Source: MVRV01 sp964646755 (GTDB taxonomy: Bacteria > Desulfobacterota > Syntrophia > Syntrophales > Smithellaceae). Taken from it: a stretch of 64,000 nt of DNA. The stretch is from assembly GCA_964646755.1 (NCBI GenBank), contig CAZYIE010000002.1, positions 1 through 64,000 of the forward strand. The letters run 5' to 3'. Below, one piece after another: positions 35,830 to 44,075 of this stretch (the stretch's first letter is position 1; every line of letters starts with the position of its first letter). Made by a program: the position numbers and the translations under genes. The notes under the pieces are model-generated. The model did no database searches. It worked only from the letters and a program-made list of their open reading frames with translations, and was not told where the DNA came from.

Positions 35830-36018
35830 TTACCTCCCTTCAAAAAAGTGAGCCGTTCTGCGGGCATTATGTTGTGCCTCTTCATCGATAGGGGCCGATC
35901 CGTCTTCGTCCTTGCCATCGTGAGTGTGGGCGAAGATTAGGTTCAGGAATGCCGCGACAACTTTTGTGCCCATAACGCCTAGTGTGGGATCGCCGTCTAT
36001 AAAAACTGTTTTAGCCAT
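35830..36018 (-). CDS. Small phage protein with HTHDG motif
   Basis: 62 residues: MAKTVFIDGDPTLGVMGTKV, then FAHTHDGKDEDGSAP. The HTHDG motif is often found in tail and spike proteins where the histidines can bind a metal. It lies between the baseplate gp48-like gene and the fibre genes. Function is not recognised. Confidence 0.62.
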   Translation of the reverse strand: MAKTVFIDGDPTLGVMGTKVVAAFLNLIFAHTHDGKDEDGSAPIDEEAQHNARRTAHFFEGR

Positions 36019-36030
36019 AATGCCTCCATA

Positions 36031-36516
36031 TTATTCGTAATTGAAAACTACTGCTGTATGCGCTGGTTTCAGCTCGTCAAATAGTATTTCCAATTCTTCC
36101 GATCCGCCAGGCGCATTGACCTGCCAGATATAAATAGCTTCCTCTATATAAATGCGGTCGCCTGCACACCCCCATCCGGCCATAAAGGGCAGCAGCTCGT
36201 CGATTGTGATGGTATGCCCGATCACTGCCGCCAGGGCGATGAAGTATGATCGGCTCATGCCGCCCCGTTCCCGCAGTTTCCGCAAAACCGCGTTTTGTCG
36301 TGTCTGTAGCGTTGCCCCCGTGGCCGGGGTCAAACCACATACCCGTTCCCAGGAAGCAATCAAATCGCTGGCGCTTTCCGGAAACATCTCGAGTAGGAGA
36401 CCTTCCGCCGAGGTCTGGGCCGCATCAAGATGATTACCCTCCAAGGCGATATCATCATCGAATACCCCGACTATCTCAGCAGGAAAAAGCAATTTTAATG
36501 TGTCGCTGTGTTGCAT
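36031..36516 (-). CDS. Mu gp48-like tail/baseplate protein (YmfQ, DUF2313)
   Basis: 161 residues. LKLLFPAEIVGVFDDDIALE at the start, DLIASWERVCGL and LQTRQNAVLRKLRERGGMSR are typical of the DUF2313/YmfQ family, which completes the Mu baseplate wedge. AAGGAGT precedes the ATG at 36516. It follows the gpJ/gp47 gene by 9 bases. Confidence 0.85.
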   Translation of the reverse strand: MQHSDTLKLLFPAEIVGVFDDDIALEGNHLDAAQTSAEGLLLEMFPESASDLIASWERVCGLTPATGATLQTRQNAVLRKLRERGGMSRSYFIALAAVIGHTITIDELLPFMAGWGCAGDRIYIEEAIYIWQVNAPGGSEELEILFDELKPAHTAVVFNYE

Positions 36517-36525
36517 TGGCACTCC

Positions 36526-37515
36526 TTATGTTACGCTGACCGTGCCCGGCCTGATCATCTCATAGGCGCTAGCCGTAATATCTGTCGCAGGCAAGCTCAC
36601 TACGGCATTATCCGCCCCTGCCTGGATAGCGACTGCAACCAGACGGCTTACATAAAGGGATTGTCCGAGGGTCAAGGCATTCATATAGGCTGTGATTTCC
36701 GTGGCAATGGCGGTCTTGGCCACACTGGTACCTGTTACGACCATCGTGACATCCTGCTCAATTGCTGTTGGTGGAAGTACCCGGAGTACCGCCGAGGTTA
36801 CCGGACGGACATCATCGATATATTCCTTTACCTGTACCGTCAAAGATTTCAGCGTGTAGGCCTGGCCAGCCGCCGTAAAGATGTCTGTATCCAAGGTCAA
36901 TTGCGTGGCGCTGTCGATTGCCGTAACAACGGCTTGGGTGGACTGATCATCATTGGCGGCAATATCGCCGATCCGCACCGGGTTGATCTCGTCAGTAAAA
37001 TCAGCCGTGCTGTCAACGAGTTTGTCCTCCAGTGTACTGCTTACTGTACCGGCCAGAACGTGAGACGATGGAATTTCCGAGCCCGTACTTGCCGCATCAG
37101 CCAGAATGACGATATCCACAGTGCCCAAGCCCTGCCCTAACGGGAAACATAAGGCCGATGAGACATAATCAAGTGACTCTGCCCATTTTTTATAGTCGTA
37201 TTTATTCCCGCCTGCAGGCGGATGACGGATATAATCCAAGAGGCGCGTCAGGAGCTCTGCGTCCGTCTCGCCGATGATCCGTGAGATCCCGCGCACCCAG
37301 GCATGATGCTCCAGAAATTCCGTTTCGGCTGTATCTGGAAACATCTGTGTGGATATCCATTCCTGGTATTTATAGAGCCCCCACATTGCGCTGGCCAGGC
37401 AGGCGCTTTTCATGTAAATCAGGCTCCCCTTGGAAAGGTCGGCTTCCGGGAACTGGTTTTGCCAGTCGGTCAGGATCGCTTGAAATAAATCGTCAAATTC
37501 TTTTTGAAAAGGCAT
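36526..37515 (-). CDS. Baseplate wedge protein, Mu gp47/P2 gpJ family
   Basis: 329 residues beginning MPFQKEFDDLFQAILTDWQN; the family entry FPEADLSKGSLIYMKSACLA and ISRIIGETDAELLTRLLDYI is followed by PPAGGNKYDYKKWAESLDYV, a conserved BaseplateJ segment. It forms the wedge of contractile-tail baseplates. The ATG at 37515 follows GGGGG. A perfect palindrome lies in the short gap before it. Confidence 0.9.
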   Translation of the reverse strand: MPFQKEFDDLFQAILTDWQNQFPEADLSKGSLIYMKSACLASAMWGLYKYQEWISTQMFPDTAETEFLEHHAWVRGISRIIGETDAELLTRLLDYIRHPPAGGNKYDYKKWAESLDYVSSALCFPLGQGLGTVDIVILADAASTGSEIPSSHVLAGTVSSTLEDKLVDSTADFTDEINPVRIGDIAANDDQSTQAVVTAIDSATQLTLDTDIFTAAGQAYTLKSLTVQVKEYIDDVRPVTSAVLRVLPPTAIEQDVTMVVTGTSVAKTAIATEITAYMNALTLGQSLYVSRLVAVAIQAGADNAVVSLPATDITASAYEMIRPGTVSVT

Positions 37516-37530
37516 TGTAAAATCCCCCTG

Positions 37531-37556
37531 GAACAAGGGGTTGCAACCCCTTGTTC
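37531..37556. repeat. 26-base perfect palindrome in the tail operon
   Basis: GAACAAGGGGTTG is followed at once by its exact reverse complement, giving a 13-base-pair arm with no loop. It lies between the gp46-like stop and the gpJ start. There is no U-tract, so it is not a normal terminator; it may be a mRNA-stability hairpin or a dispersed palindromic repeat. Confidence 0.6.
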
Positions 37557-37561
37557 TCTGA

Positions 37562-37936
37562 TTAGATCACTTCAATAAATGTCGAAAAGGCCACAGGGTC
37601 TGCGCCGGAGACAGGCGTTACTTCAATCAGCAGTTTCAGCCGGTGCAAATCCTGCGTCCGATCACGCTCGGCATAAACCTGCACGGCACTGGCTTTTCCC
37701 GTATCAATCAGCCATTGCAGGGCTTCTTTGCAGTAGTCAATCGCCAGGCGCATTGTCCTGTCCGTATTCTTCGACCGCTCCAATAAATAGAGCCGGGAGC
37801 CAAAAGAAGTATCAGCGAAAAACGATCCCTTTTTTACCTTCAGCGACAAATAGATGTTGTTCATGAGCTTAGTTGCTTTCTCGAAGGTCATCTGGCCGAG
37901 GCCTGTCTGGTTATCAATGGTAATGGCAAAGTCCAT
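37562..37936 (-). CDS. Mu gp46-like baseplate protein
   Basis: 124 residues, MDFAITIDNQTGLGQMTFEK, then KGSFFADTSFGSRLYLLERS and a C-terminal RLKLLIEVTPVSG. This is the pattern of the Mu gp46/P2 gpW-like lysozyme-fold wedge protein. AGGA precedes the ATG and the start nearly overlaps the gp45-like stop. Confidence 0.84.
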   Translation of the reverse strand: MDFAITIDNQTGLGQMTFEKATKLMNNIYLSLKVKKGSFFADTSFGSRLYLLERSKNTDRTMRLAIDYCKEALQWLIDTGKASAVQVYAERDRTQDLHRLKLLIEVTPVSGADPVAFSTFIEVI

Positions 37937-37938
37937 AA

Positions 37939-38478
37939 TTATCCTGCCTTTGTAATTGCGGTGCAAATTGCACTTGATGACATTTGTTGCACAGGCCCAC
38001 CGCCTTCATGGGTGTGCCCATTAAAAAGAGCGATGATTCTCTCATCAACTAAAAATCGTGTCGTAACCTGGCTGCCCAAAATAATCGAAGGGCTTTCAAT
38101 TTGACAGCTCACAGAGGCATTAACTTTAGCTGTTTTAGTCGTCAGCTCGACTTCGTTTTCGACAGTGGCGATCAACTTGTTGCCGCTAACGATTTCTATT
38201 GTTTTATCCCGCTTCAGGTGAATTTTATCGTCTTCGTCGGTGTAGAGCGCCACTTCGCCCTCTTCGACAGCCAGCCGGTAAGTGCGGTCGTCGGAGGCAA
38301 TAGCAATGAAATGATTGCCTTCTCTAATAATGATGATCTCCGCACCCGGCAGTGGACGTGACGTAAAGCCGTAATGCTGAAAATACTCGCGGTTGTCTAT
38401 CGTTTCGCCGGTGCGTCCGGAAGCGGAGAAGAGTTTGATCAGTCCCTCAATAACAGTGTTGACAATGCCGCGAATCAT
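37939..38478 (-). CDS. Mu gp45-like baseplate spike protein
   Basis: 179 residues. An N-terminal helix (VIEGLIKLFSASGRTGE) and OB-type strands are followed by the repeated short beta strands of a spike helix (VEEGEVALYTDEDDKIHLKR, IATVENEVELTTKTAKVNAS) and a C-terminal FNGHTHEGGGP, the His-rich metal-binding tip. The trimeric spike pierces the outer membrane. GGAGG precedes the ATG. Confidence 0.87.
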   Translation of the reverse strand: MIRGIVNTVIEGLIKLFSASGRTGETIDNREYFQHYGFTSRPLPGAEIIIIREGNHFIAIASDDRTYRLAVEEGEVALYTDEDDKIHLKRDKTIEIVSGNKLIATVENEVELTTKTAKVNASVSCQIESPSIILGSQVTTRFLVDERIIALFNGHTHEGGGPVQQMSSSAICTAITKAG

Positions 38479-38493
38479 GTTAAAATTACCTCC

Positions 38494-38820
38494 ATGAAAA
38501 CCATTCTATCCATCATCCTGATTTTGTTGCCGGCAATTGCTTTTGCCTGGGACAATCCTAATAATTCAGCCGCTCCGCAGATCATTGTGGCAGCAGATAA
38601 GCCCGCTGTGGTCAAACTGGAAAACCGCCGTGTGAAAACCATTGAAGGCAATACTTTTAAATATGATACCGGCAGAAAGATTCTCACAATCAAGGCTGAT
38701 TCCACAAAAAGCCGCATTTTTTTACAAGAAGTCCAAAACGGTCGAACGTCTGCCCATGCCAAGGTCAACCTCATTCCCCAGCGGCAAAGTACCTTCAATA
38801 CTGAATATAAAGCCCGGTAA
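38494..38820 (+). CDS. Small exported protein encoded against the tail operon
   Basis: 108 residues. MKTILSIILILLPAIAFA is a clear signal peptide, with cleavage before WDNPN. The mature part is small and polar (VVKLENRRVKTIEGNTFKYD, then LTIKADSTKSRIFLQEVQNG), without cysteines. No strong ribosome site is seen; the GGAGG of the opposite-strand gp45-like gene overlaps its start region. It sits on the plus strand between the gp44-like and gp45-like genes, a typical place for a moron cargo gene. Function unknown. Confidence 0.62.
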   Translation: MKTILSIILILLPAIAFAWDNPNNSAAPQIIVAADKPAVVKLENRRVKTIEGNTFKYDTGRKILTIKADSTKSRIFLQEVQNGRTSAHAKVNLIPQRQSTFNTEYKAR

Positions 38821-38840
38821 ATTATCATTTTTTCTTTTCC

Positions 38841-38866
38841 TGGATTCCGGCCTGCGCCGGAATGAC
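38841..38866. repeat. REP-like palindromic repeat
   Basis: ATTCCGGC-CTGC-GCCGGAAT (38844-38863) within the common dispersed unit TGGATTCCGGCCTGCGCCGG followed by AATGAC. It lies 20 bases after the exported plus-strand gene, in the only convergent gap of the tail module, and may serve as its transcript end. Confidence 0.6.
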
Positions 38867-38875
38867 AAAGTTGTG

Positions 38876-39970
38876 TCATCCTGCAATTAACCCCGGCATT
38901 CCCAGTTTAAGCGTGGTTGTCGGTCCATTCTGCTTGGACAGCTCGAATGTCCGCCCGTAAATCAGATAGTCACCTTCGATTTCCAGCGGTTCGTCTTTAA
39001 TGTGGCAGAAACAATTGATTCTCCAGTTCTTCCCGTTCTGGCTGTGCCTGCCGACTTTATAGATCATCTGTTTTCCTGCGCGACGCTGCTTTTCCATAGT
39101 TAGCCGGGCGCGTTCTTTCGGGCTTACATTGTCGTTATTGTCCTGAGTGACATACGGCTTATAAAACGGGAATTCGGCGTCTGTAACGCTGCTTATGGTA
39201 TTGATTCCCGCTGCCGTAGAGGTGAATTGAGACCCTTGCTGTTGGCCGACAATAACTACCTTGGAATATCTTTTGGATATATCTTCAATTAATTCGGACT
39301 CGACAACATTATTGCCAATGCCGCTTTTTAGAAGTTGCAGAGTATATTCCGGCGCTCCTTTGGCCAAGGGACGCCCGAAGACCAGGGTGCCATCCGGCTC
39401 GCAGTAAAAGAGCATTCCCCGGCTTAATGAATAGTTTTTCAACACATCAAAAATGGTCATGCCGGGCTCGATCTGGCTGATTTTCTGGGCAGTGTCCGCT
39501 CCGGCCAGCAGGCCGCTCGATCCGGATTTGCCTTTTTTCCCTTTGAGCCGCCCGACAACATTCTCCTGATAGCGAACGTCCTTCCGGTTAATAAAGGGCA
39601 CCTTAGCCAGCAGCATCTCCGCCAGAGCCTTAATCTTGTATCCCGTGACTGTTTTCCAGGATTCGCAATATGAATCAACCAGCAGGCCCATCAGATCGCG
39701 TCCCTCTACAGACAGAGAAACTCCGTTTTTGTTTACTTTGCGGCTTACCTTATCGATGATGCCGGTGAGCTCACGCTGATCGTTAATGTATAGCTCACAA
39801 ATCAAACCTCGTTTGATTGCCGTTTCCGGATTGGCCAGCTCCAGATGAAACGCATCAGCTGGCGTATAGAGGTCGGAGGAGATCTGATAGCTCAGGAAAT
39901 GTTCAACCCTGATGCCAGGTATTTTGTTTTTCAGATCCGCGCCTATGCGCAGTTCCACGTTATCGGACAT
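38876..39970 (-). CDS. Mu gp44-like baseplate hub protein
   Basis: 364 residues: MSDNVELRIGADLKNKIPGI, then YQISSDLYTPADAFHLELAN, INDQRELTGIIDKVSRKVN and SVEGRDLMGLLVDSYCES. These are the strands of the phage hub fold (T4 gp27/Mu gp44, LysM-associated). The C-terminal part contains ISKRYSKVVIVGQQQGS and AGKQMIYKVGR. It begins behind GGAGGTG and overlaps the preceding gene by 11 bases. Confidence 0.86.
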   Translation of the reverse strand: MSDNVELRIGADLKNKIPGIRVEHFLSYQISSDLYTPADAFHLELANPETAIKRGLICELYINDQRELTGIIDKVSRKVNKNGVSLSVEGRDLMGLLVDSYCESWKTVTGYKIKALAEMLLAKVPFINRKDVRYQENVVGRLKGKKGKSGSSGLLAGADTAQKISQIEPGMTIFDVLKNYSLSRGMLFYCEPDGTLVFGRPLAKGAPEYTLQLLKSGIGNNVVESELIEDISKRYSKVVIVGQQQGSQFTSTAAGINTISSVTDAEFPFYKPYVTQDNNDNVSPKERARLTMEKQRRAGKQMIYKVGRHSQNGKNWRINCFCHIKDEPLEIEGDYLIYGRTFELSKQNGPTTTLKLGMPGLIAG

Positions 39971-40298
39971 AAACCAGCACCTCCCCGGAAGTGAAGTTGG
40001 GGGCATGAATATTATTAACCCTAATCAGCCGCTCGGCATCCTGATAGGGTAATCCATATTTCAGACAAACCAGGTGCAGCGGCATGGGATTATCCAATAC
40101 AACCCTGGCCATTTTTTCACGCTCCAGACGCACGCTGTTGACGTGATTGAGCAGGGCTACGGCCATTGTTTTTAAAGTCAGGACCAGGTCGTCGCTCCCC
40201 TCTCCGGCGAGGGCAATTGCAATAGCCGTTTCTATCCTTCCCCGCACCACCTTGACATACAAGTGTGGCTTCCCTATACTCACTTCCAATGAAAGCAA
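39960..40298 (-). pseudogene. Mu gpN-like tail/DNA circularisation protein, C-terminal fragment
   Basis: The 112 residues given end in LHLVCLKYGLPYQDAERLIR and APNFTSGEVLVYVR, the usual C-terminus of Mu gpN-like proteins of 400 or more residues. The frame stays open a little beyond 40298 (reading TFLPIEVPLEDFFDKTL) and then dies in the region of the plus-strand Cys-rich gene. The N-terminal two thirds and everything upstream (tape measure, sheath, tube, capsid) are missing, so this marks the break point of the prophage. Confidence 0.7.
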
Positions 40299-40332
40299 GG
40301 TCTTATCAAAAAAATCTTCAAGGGGGACTTCA

Positions 40333-40734
40333 ATGGGAAGAAAAGTGTTCCAGGTTAAAAAAAATTCTTTTACTCTTTTTCTCTTTATCTTTATTTTGGC
40401 TGCTGTCTTGCCATCTTTTGCTGTTGCAGGTAATAATTTGAATGTTGATAAGGTAGCTGATGACTTAGATAAAATTGCAGATGAGTGTCACAAAAGCTGT
40501 CCTAACATAAAGTCTGGCATCAATAATCAGTGTATCGACACTTGCGTCACTCTAAAATTAAATGAATATGATTCAAAACATTTCAAGCAAACAAACAACC
40601 CATGCGAAGAAGAATGTAGAAAGCATTTGATACATAAACGTGCACACTGTATGCGTTTACCTAGGCAGGGCCGTGGTATATGTCTAACTGCAGTATTGAT
40701 TGACTATGGAGTTTGTATGTCTAAATGCAAGTGA
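40333..40734 (+). CDS. Exported cysteine-rich protein with regular C-x3-C / x10 spacing
   Basis: 133 residues. Residues 1-32 are a signal peptide (basic MGRKVFQVKK, then a Phe/Leu/Ile core, ending AVA). The mature part has ten cysteines in the order Cx3C-x10-Cx3C-x19-Cx3C-x10-C-x10-C-x10-Cx3C. Such spacing fits antiparallel helices tied by disulfides, as in twin CX3C proteins, but I know no bacterial family with it. AGGGGG precedes the ATG. It is AT-rich and lies on the plus strand against the phage tail genes. Function unknown; an effector, toxin or surface protein carried by the element is possible. Confidence 0.75.
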   Translation: MGRKVFQVKKNSFTLFLFIFILAAVLPSFAVAGNNLNVDKVADDLDKIADECHKSCPNIKSGINNQCIDTCVTLKLNEYDSKHFKQTNNPCEEECRKHLIHKRAHCMRLPRQGRGICLTAVLIDYGVCMSKCK

Positions 40735-41255
40735 AAATATGTGAATATTTTTGCCGAAACGCTTCTTTGTCCGGCCATTTTCTTGAAAATAATTCGCACT
40801 GTGTAGAAATTGGGGTCTTGTTTTTTGTAGTTTTTTGAATCTCCCGAATCCCACCGATCCGCCAAGGTCGTCAATCGCTTTTTTGATTCGGTGTAATGTG
40901 GCTCGCCTGAGCCATATCTTGTCAGACGCATTGTGCATCTTTGAAGATTTAAAGTTGATCCCTTCTATATTTTCAACCTGACTATTGCGCATTTGTAGGT
41001 GCAGGCAGCAAGCACTGCTTCCTGTAACACACACATCGTCAACCTTGACGAAAATACAAGACTTCAAACTATTATAAATAATGTTCTTATAATCCATAAT
41101 TGTGATATGGATGATGGAAATATTGGCGGATGGATGGTTGAGATATTGTGGCGCCGCTGGACAACTGGCGGTAAACGGAGAAAACAAACATCAACCTGTG
41201 ATCGAGAAAAACCGGTCAACTTATCTTAATACTACATAAACGAGACCGACACATA
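40735..41255. other. 521-base stretch without a supported gene
   Basis: A minus-strand frame (40684-41187) is open but has no good start, low-complexity composition changes and no recognised motif. The region holds the right copy of the attachment-like repeat and a probable promoter zone for the downstream exported protein. Confidence 0.4.
41016..41032 (+). repeat. Attachment-site-like direct repeat, right copy
   Basis: TGCTTCCTGTAACACAC, 16 of 17 bases identical to 33070-33086. It lies just outside the Cys-rich gene and so could mark the right edge of the prophage remnant. Confidence 0.3.
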
Positions 41256-44075
41256 ATGAAAAATCACAAAAGGACAGGCCCAATTTTCCTTGCAGTTCTG
41301 CTTATCCTGCTCATCCTCGCTGGTCTGATCTCACCCACCTACGCCAAAGCTGATGGTAGTTTATTATATTCTTTTTCTCAGAGTTCGGTTGGTTTTTATT
41401 ACAACCCCCCAACCTTAGTCGACAATTACATTTATATCGGCACTTCACGCTGTTTAGGTTGTTCAGTGGCGAGTGATAATCATTTTTTCAAGCTCAATCT
41501 CGATCTAACTAAGGCTTGGGAATATTCATTAGGCAATAAAGAAGTTCGGGGTGGTGCAACGCTTGATAGTAAAGGAAATATCTATTTTGTTGTAGAGGAA
41601 GGAAGACTTACAGGAGATAATCGCAATTCAATATTATATTTATATTCTTTAGATAATAATGGCGCCTTTAGATGGTCTAAAATAATAACTCCTTCTGGTT
41701 GCGGCTGTAACGTGGGAATGTCAAACCCTGCTATTTCTGTAGATGATACAATTTATATAGGCGGGAGCAAATTTTATGCATTTGACGCAAATGGAAATGA
41801 AAAATGGACCTATGAAAATAATATGATCATTATGAATGCCCCAATAATTGATCCTAATGGCGATATTTATTTCAGCACCTCGTGGGGAGTGATATCCTTA
41901 AACCCAAATGGTGTGGCAAGATGGTTTTTATCGACTGCCGGGTTGTTATATGCTTCCAGTCCAGCGTTTTCAACAGATTATTCGAAAATTTTTATTGGCG
42001 TAGGAAATAAAATATATTGTTTGCAAACCAGCACCGGAATCAAAGTTTGGGAATTTACCCCACCCGGAATGATTGGTGATTTCAGAGCTACTCCTGCTGT
42101 TGACAGCAACGATAATGTCTATATTGGAACAAAAGCGGATAATAGCAGCGTATTTTATGCTATTAAATCAGATGGTTCTGGTCTCTTATGGAGTAATGCA
42201 ATTGGTGCTGATCTATATTCATCTCCAGCGTTGGGAAACGATAACACATTATACGTAGGGTCTGAATATTCTAGTGGGAAACGTTTACATGCCCTTGATA
42301 TGACCACGGGAAACACAAAGTGGTCATCTTCTGCATTAGGTGCTGACGCTACATGGAGTTCACCTGCTATAACAAATACAGGGACTTTATATATTGCCTC
42401 TATGGATTATATGGGTTCAGGTGGAGGTGTATATGCCTTTCGCACCGACTCAACCGGTCTACTGCCAAATGCAGGATCTGCAAGATTTCATGGTGGAAAC
42501 GAAAATACTGGGAGGAGAATATCTGTTACTTGCACCACTACCGTTTCCCCAGCCAGCTATTCACACAGCGCCTCAAGTAACACAGGTACGATCACCGTCA
42601 CCCCATCATCCAGCAGTTGCGCCTGGGCAGCCACGAGTAATGCTTCCTGGATCACAATCACATCCGGTGCCAGTTTGACAGGTACCGGAACGGTAGCCTA
42701 TTCGGTTACCGCCAATACCGGTGCTGCCCGAACCGGAACGATCACCGCCGGAGGACAAACCATTACGATCACGCAGTTAGCCTGGACTTATTCTAATTCC
42801 ATTGGTACCCGCAATACCATCAAGATTAGTGATGTGTCGGGCTTACTGTCTTCTTCCGGAGCATCCATTACTGTCAGTGCCTGGGATGTCGATGGAAGGC
42901 CACTCTCTCCAACTACTACTTCCTTCACGCTACAAAACCGTGGAACAACAAGTATAGAAGGGGAGGTCCTTGCGGCCCGCTTTACCGGCACACCCATGCT
43001 GTATGCGTTGAGCGCTGACTCTTCAAAGTATATTATTACCAACGTCAAGAAAAGCTCGGATCCTCCCCTGAACGTTCCCAGTGGAGCAACCAACGGCACA
43101 ACCAATTTTGCAGCAAACTCCATAGGTTCCCTCAATACCCTCAAGATTAGTGATGTGTCCGGCTTACTGCCTTCTTCAGGGGCATCCATAACCGTTTCTG
43201 CCTGGAATGAAAACGGAAATGCACTCTCTCCAACTACTACTTCTTTCACGCTATTAAACCGTGGAACAACCAGTATAGACGGTACTGCCCTGAAGGCACG
43301 TTTTTCCGGCACACCCCTGTCGTATGAGTTTACTGTTGACTCATCGAAGTATGTCATTACGAATGTCAAGAGAAGTTCAGACAGCCTAATAAACATTCCC
43401 TATGCCTACATCAGCGGTACAACCAATTTTGTGGCAAACTCCATCGGCGACCGCAATACCCTCAAGATTAGTGATGTGTCCGGCTTACTGCCTTCTTCAG
43501 GGGCATCCATAACCGTTTCTGCCTGGAATGAAAACGGAAATGCACTCTCTCCAACTACTACTTCTTTCACGCTATTAAACCGTGGAACAACCAGCATAGA
43601 CGGTACTACCCTTAGGGCTCGTTTTACTACCGGCACACCCATGTCGTATGAGTTTACCGTGCCCTCGTCAAAGTATATCATTACTAATGTCAAGAGAAGT
43701 ACGGAAGGCACCATAAACATTCCCGCTGTATATACCAGTGGAACAACCACATATGCATCCAATGATATAAGTGCCAGCAGTTCCATCAAGATTACGGATG
43801 TATCCGGTTCTCTGTCAACACCTGCATCCATTACCGTTGCCGCCTGGAATGCCGCCGGAAATGAAATCCATACAAGCGCAGCCCCGCTAACGCTGAACAG
43901 TTATGGGACAACAACCATAACAGGCAATGAGCTGATAGCCAGTTTCCCGGCGGCTGTACTTTACGAGTTTACCATCGGGTCATCGAAGTATTTAGTCACG
44001 TATGTAACCAGCAATACAGACGGTACTTTGAAGATTCCCAGTGTATACTGGTACGGCGTGGCTGGGGGAATATAA
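41256..44075 (+). CDS. Exported beta-propeller/BACON protein with four C-terminal repeats
   Basis: 939 residues. Signal peptide 1-31 (FLAVLLILLILAGLISPTYA). Residues 35-410 are a PQQ-type beta-propeller with repeated blades (AVDSNDNVYIGTKADNSSVF, SSPALGNDNTLYVGSEYSSG). Residues about 420-510 form a BACON domain (SCAWAATSNASWITITSGAS). Residues 512-939 hold four repeats of about 107 residues, each with IKISDVSGLL, ITVSAWN, GTTSIDG and SSKYIITNVK. No anchor or sorting motif is seen. It is probably secreted or periplasmic, binding glycans or surfaces; ligand unknown. Confidence 0.82.
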   Translation: MKNHKRTGPIFLAVLLILLILAGLISPTYAKADGSLLYSFSQSSVGFYYNPPTLVDNYIYIGTSRCLGCSVASDNHFFKLNLDLTKAWEYSLGNKEVRGGATLDSKGNIYFVVEEGRLTGDNRNSILYLYSLDNNGAFRWSKIITPSGCGCNVGMSNPAISVDDTIYIGGSKFYAFDANGNEKWTYENNMIIMNAPIIDPNGDIYFSTSWGVISLNPNGVARWFLSTAGLLYASSPAFSTDYSKIFIGVGNKIYCLQTSTGIKVWEFTPPGMIGDFRATPAVDSNDNVYIGTKADNSSVFYAIKSDGSGLLWSNAIGADLYSSPALGNDNTLYVGSEYSSGKRLHALDMTTGNTKWSSSALGADATWSSPAITNTGTLYIASMDYMGSGGGVYAFRTDSTGLLPNAGSARFHGGNENTGRRISVTCTTTVSPASYSHSASSNTGTITVTPSSSSCAWAATSNASWITITSGASLTGTGTVAYSVTANTGAARTGTITAGGQTITITQLAWTYSNSIGTRNTIKISDVSGLLSSSGASITVSAWDVDGRPLSPTTTSFTLQNRGTTSIEGEVLAARFTGTPMLYALSADSSKYIITNVKKSSDPPLNVPSGATNGTTNFAANSIGSLNTLKISDVSGLLPSSGASITVSAWNENGNALSPTTTSFTLLNRGTTSIDGTALKARFSGTPLSYEFTVDSSKYVITNVKRSSDSLINIPYAYISGTTNFVANSIGDRNTLKISDVSGLLPSSGASITVSAWNENGNALSPTTTSFTLLNRGTTSIDGTTLRARFTTGTPMSYEFTVPSSKYIITNVKRSTEGTINIPAVYTSGTTTYASNDISASSSIKITDVSGSLSTPASITVAAWNAAGNEIHTSAAPLTLNSYGTTTITGNELIASFPAAVLYEFTIGSSKYLVTYVTSNTDGTLKIPSVYWYGVAGGI
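43133..43594 (+). repeat. 141-base identical duplication inside the repeat domain
   Basis: 43133-43273 and 43454-43594 are identical over 141 bases, 321 bases (107 codons) apart. Repeats 2 and 3 of the protein are therefore a recent tandem duplication or are kept alike by gene conversion; repeats 1 and 4 are more divergent. Confidence 0.85.

Noticed and set aside
38475..38879. Minus-strand 134-codon frame between hub and spike genes
   Set aside because: Its N-terminus (CHSGAGRNP) is a translated REP-like repeat, and the rest is antisense to a gene with a clear signal peptide.
40684..41187. 167-codon minus-strand frame after the Cys-rich gene
   Set aside because: No ribosome site and no motif, and its 3' end overlaps the end of a better-supported plus-strand gene.
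43133..43594. CRISPR-like spacing of repeats
   Set aside because: The units are 107-codon in-frame protein repeats, not short repeats with spacers. No CRISPR array or cas gene was found anywhere in the window.
42788..43831. Long minus-strand open frames inside the repeat region of the exported protein
   Set aside because: They are antisense shadows of a repeated, stop-poor coding sequence; they start without a ribosome site and repeat exactly with the plus-strand repeats.
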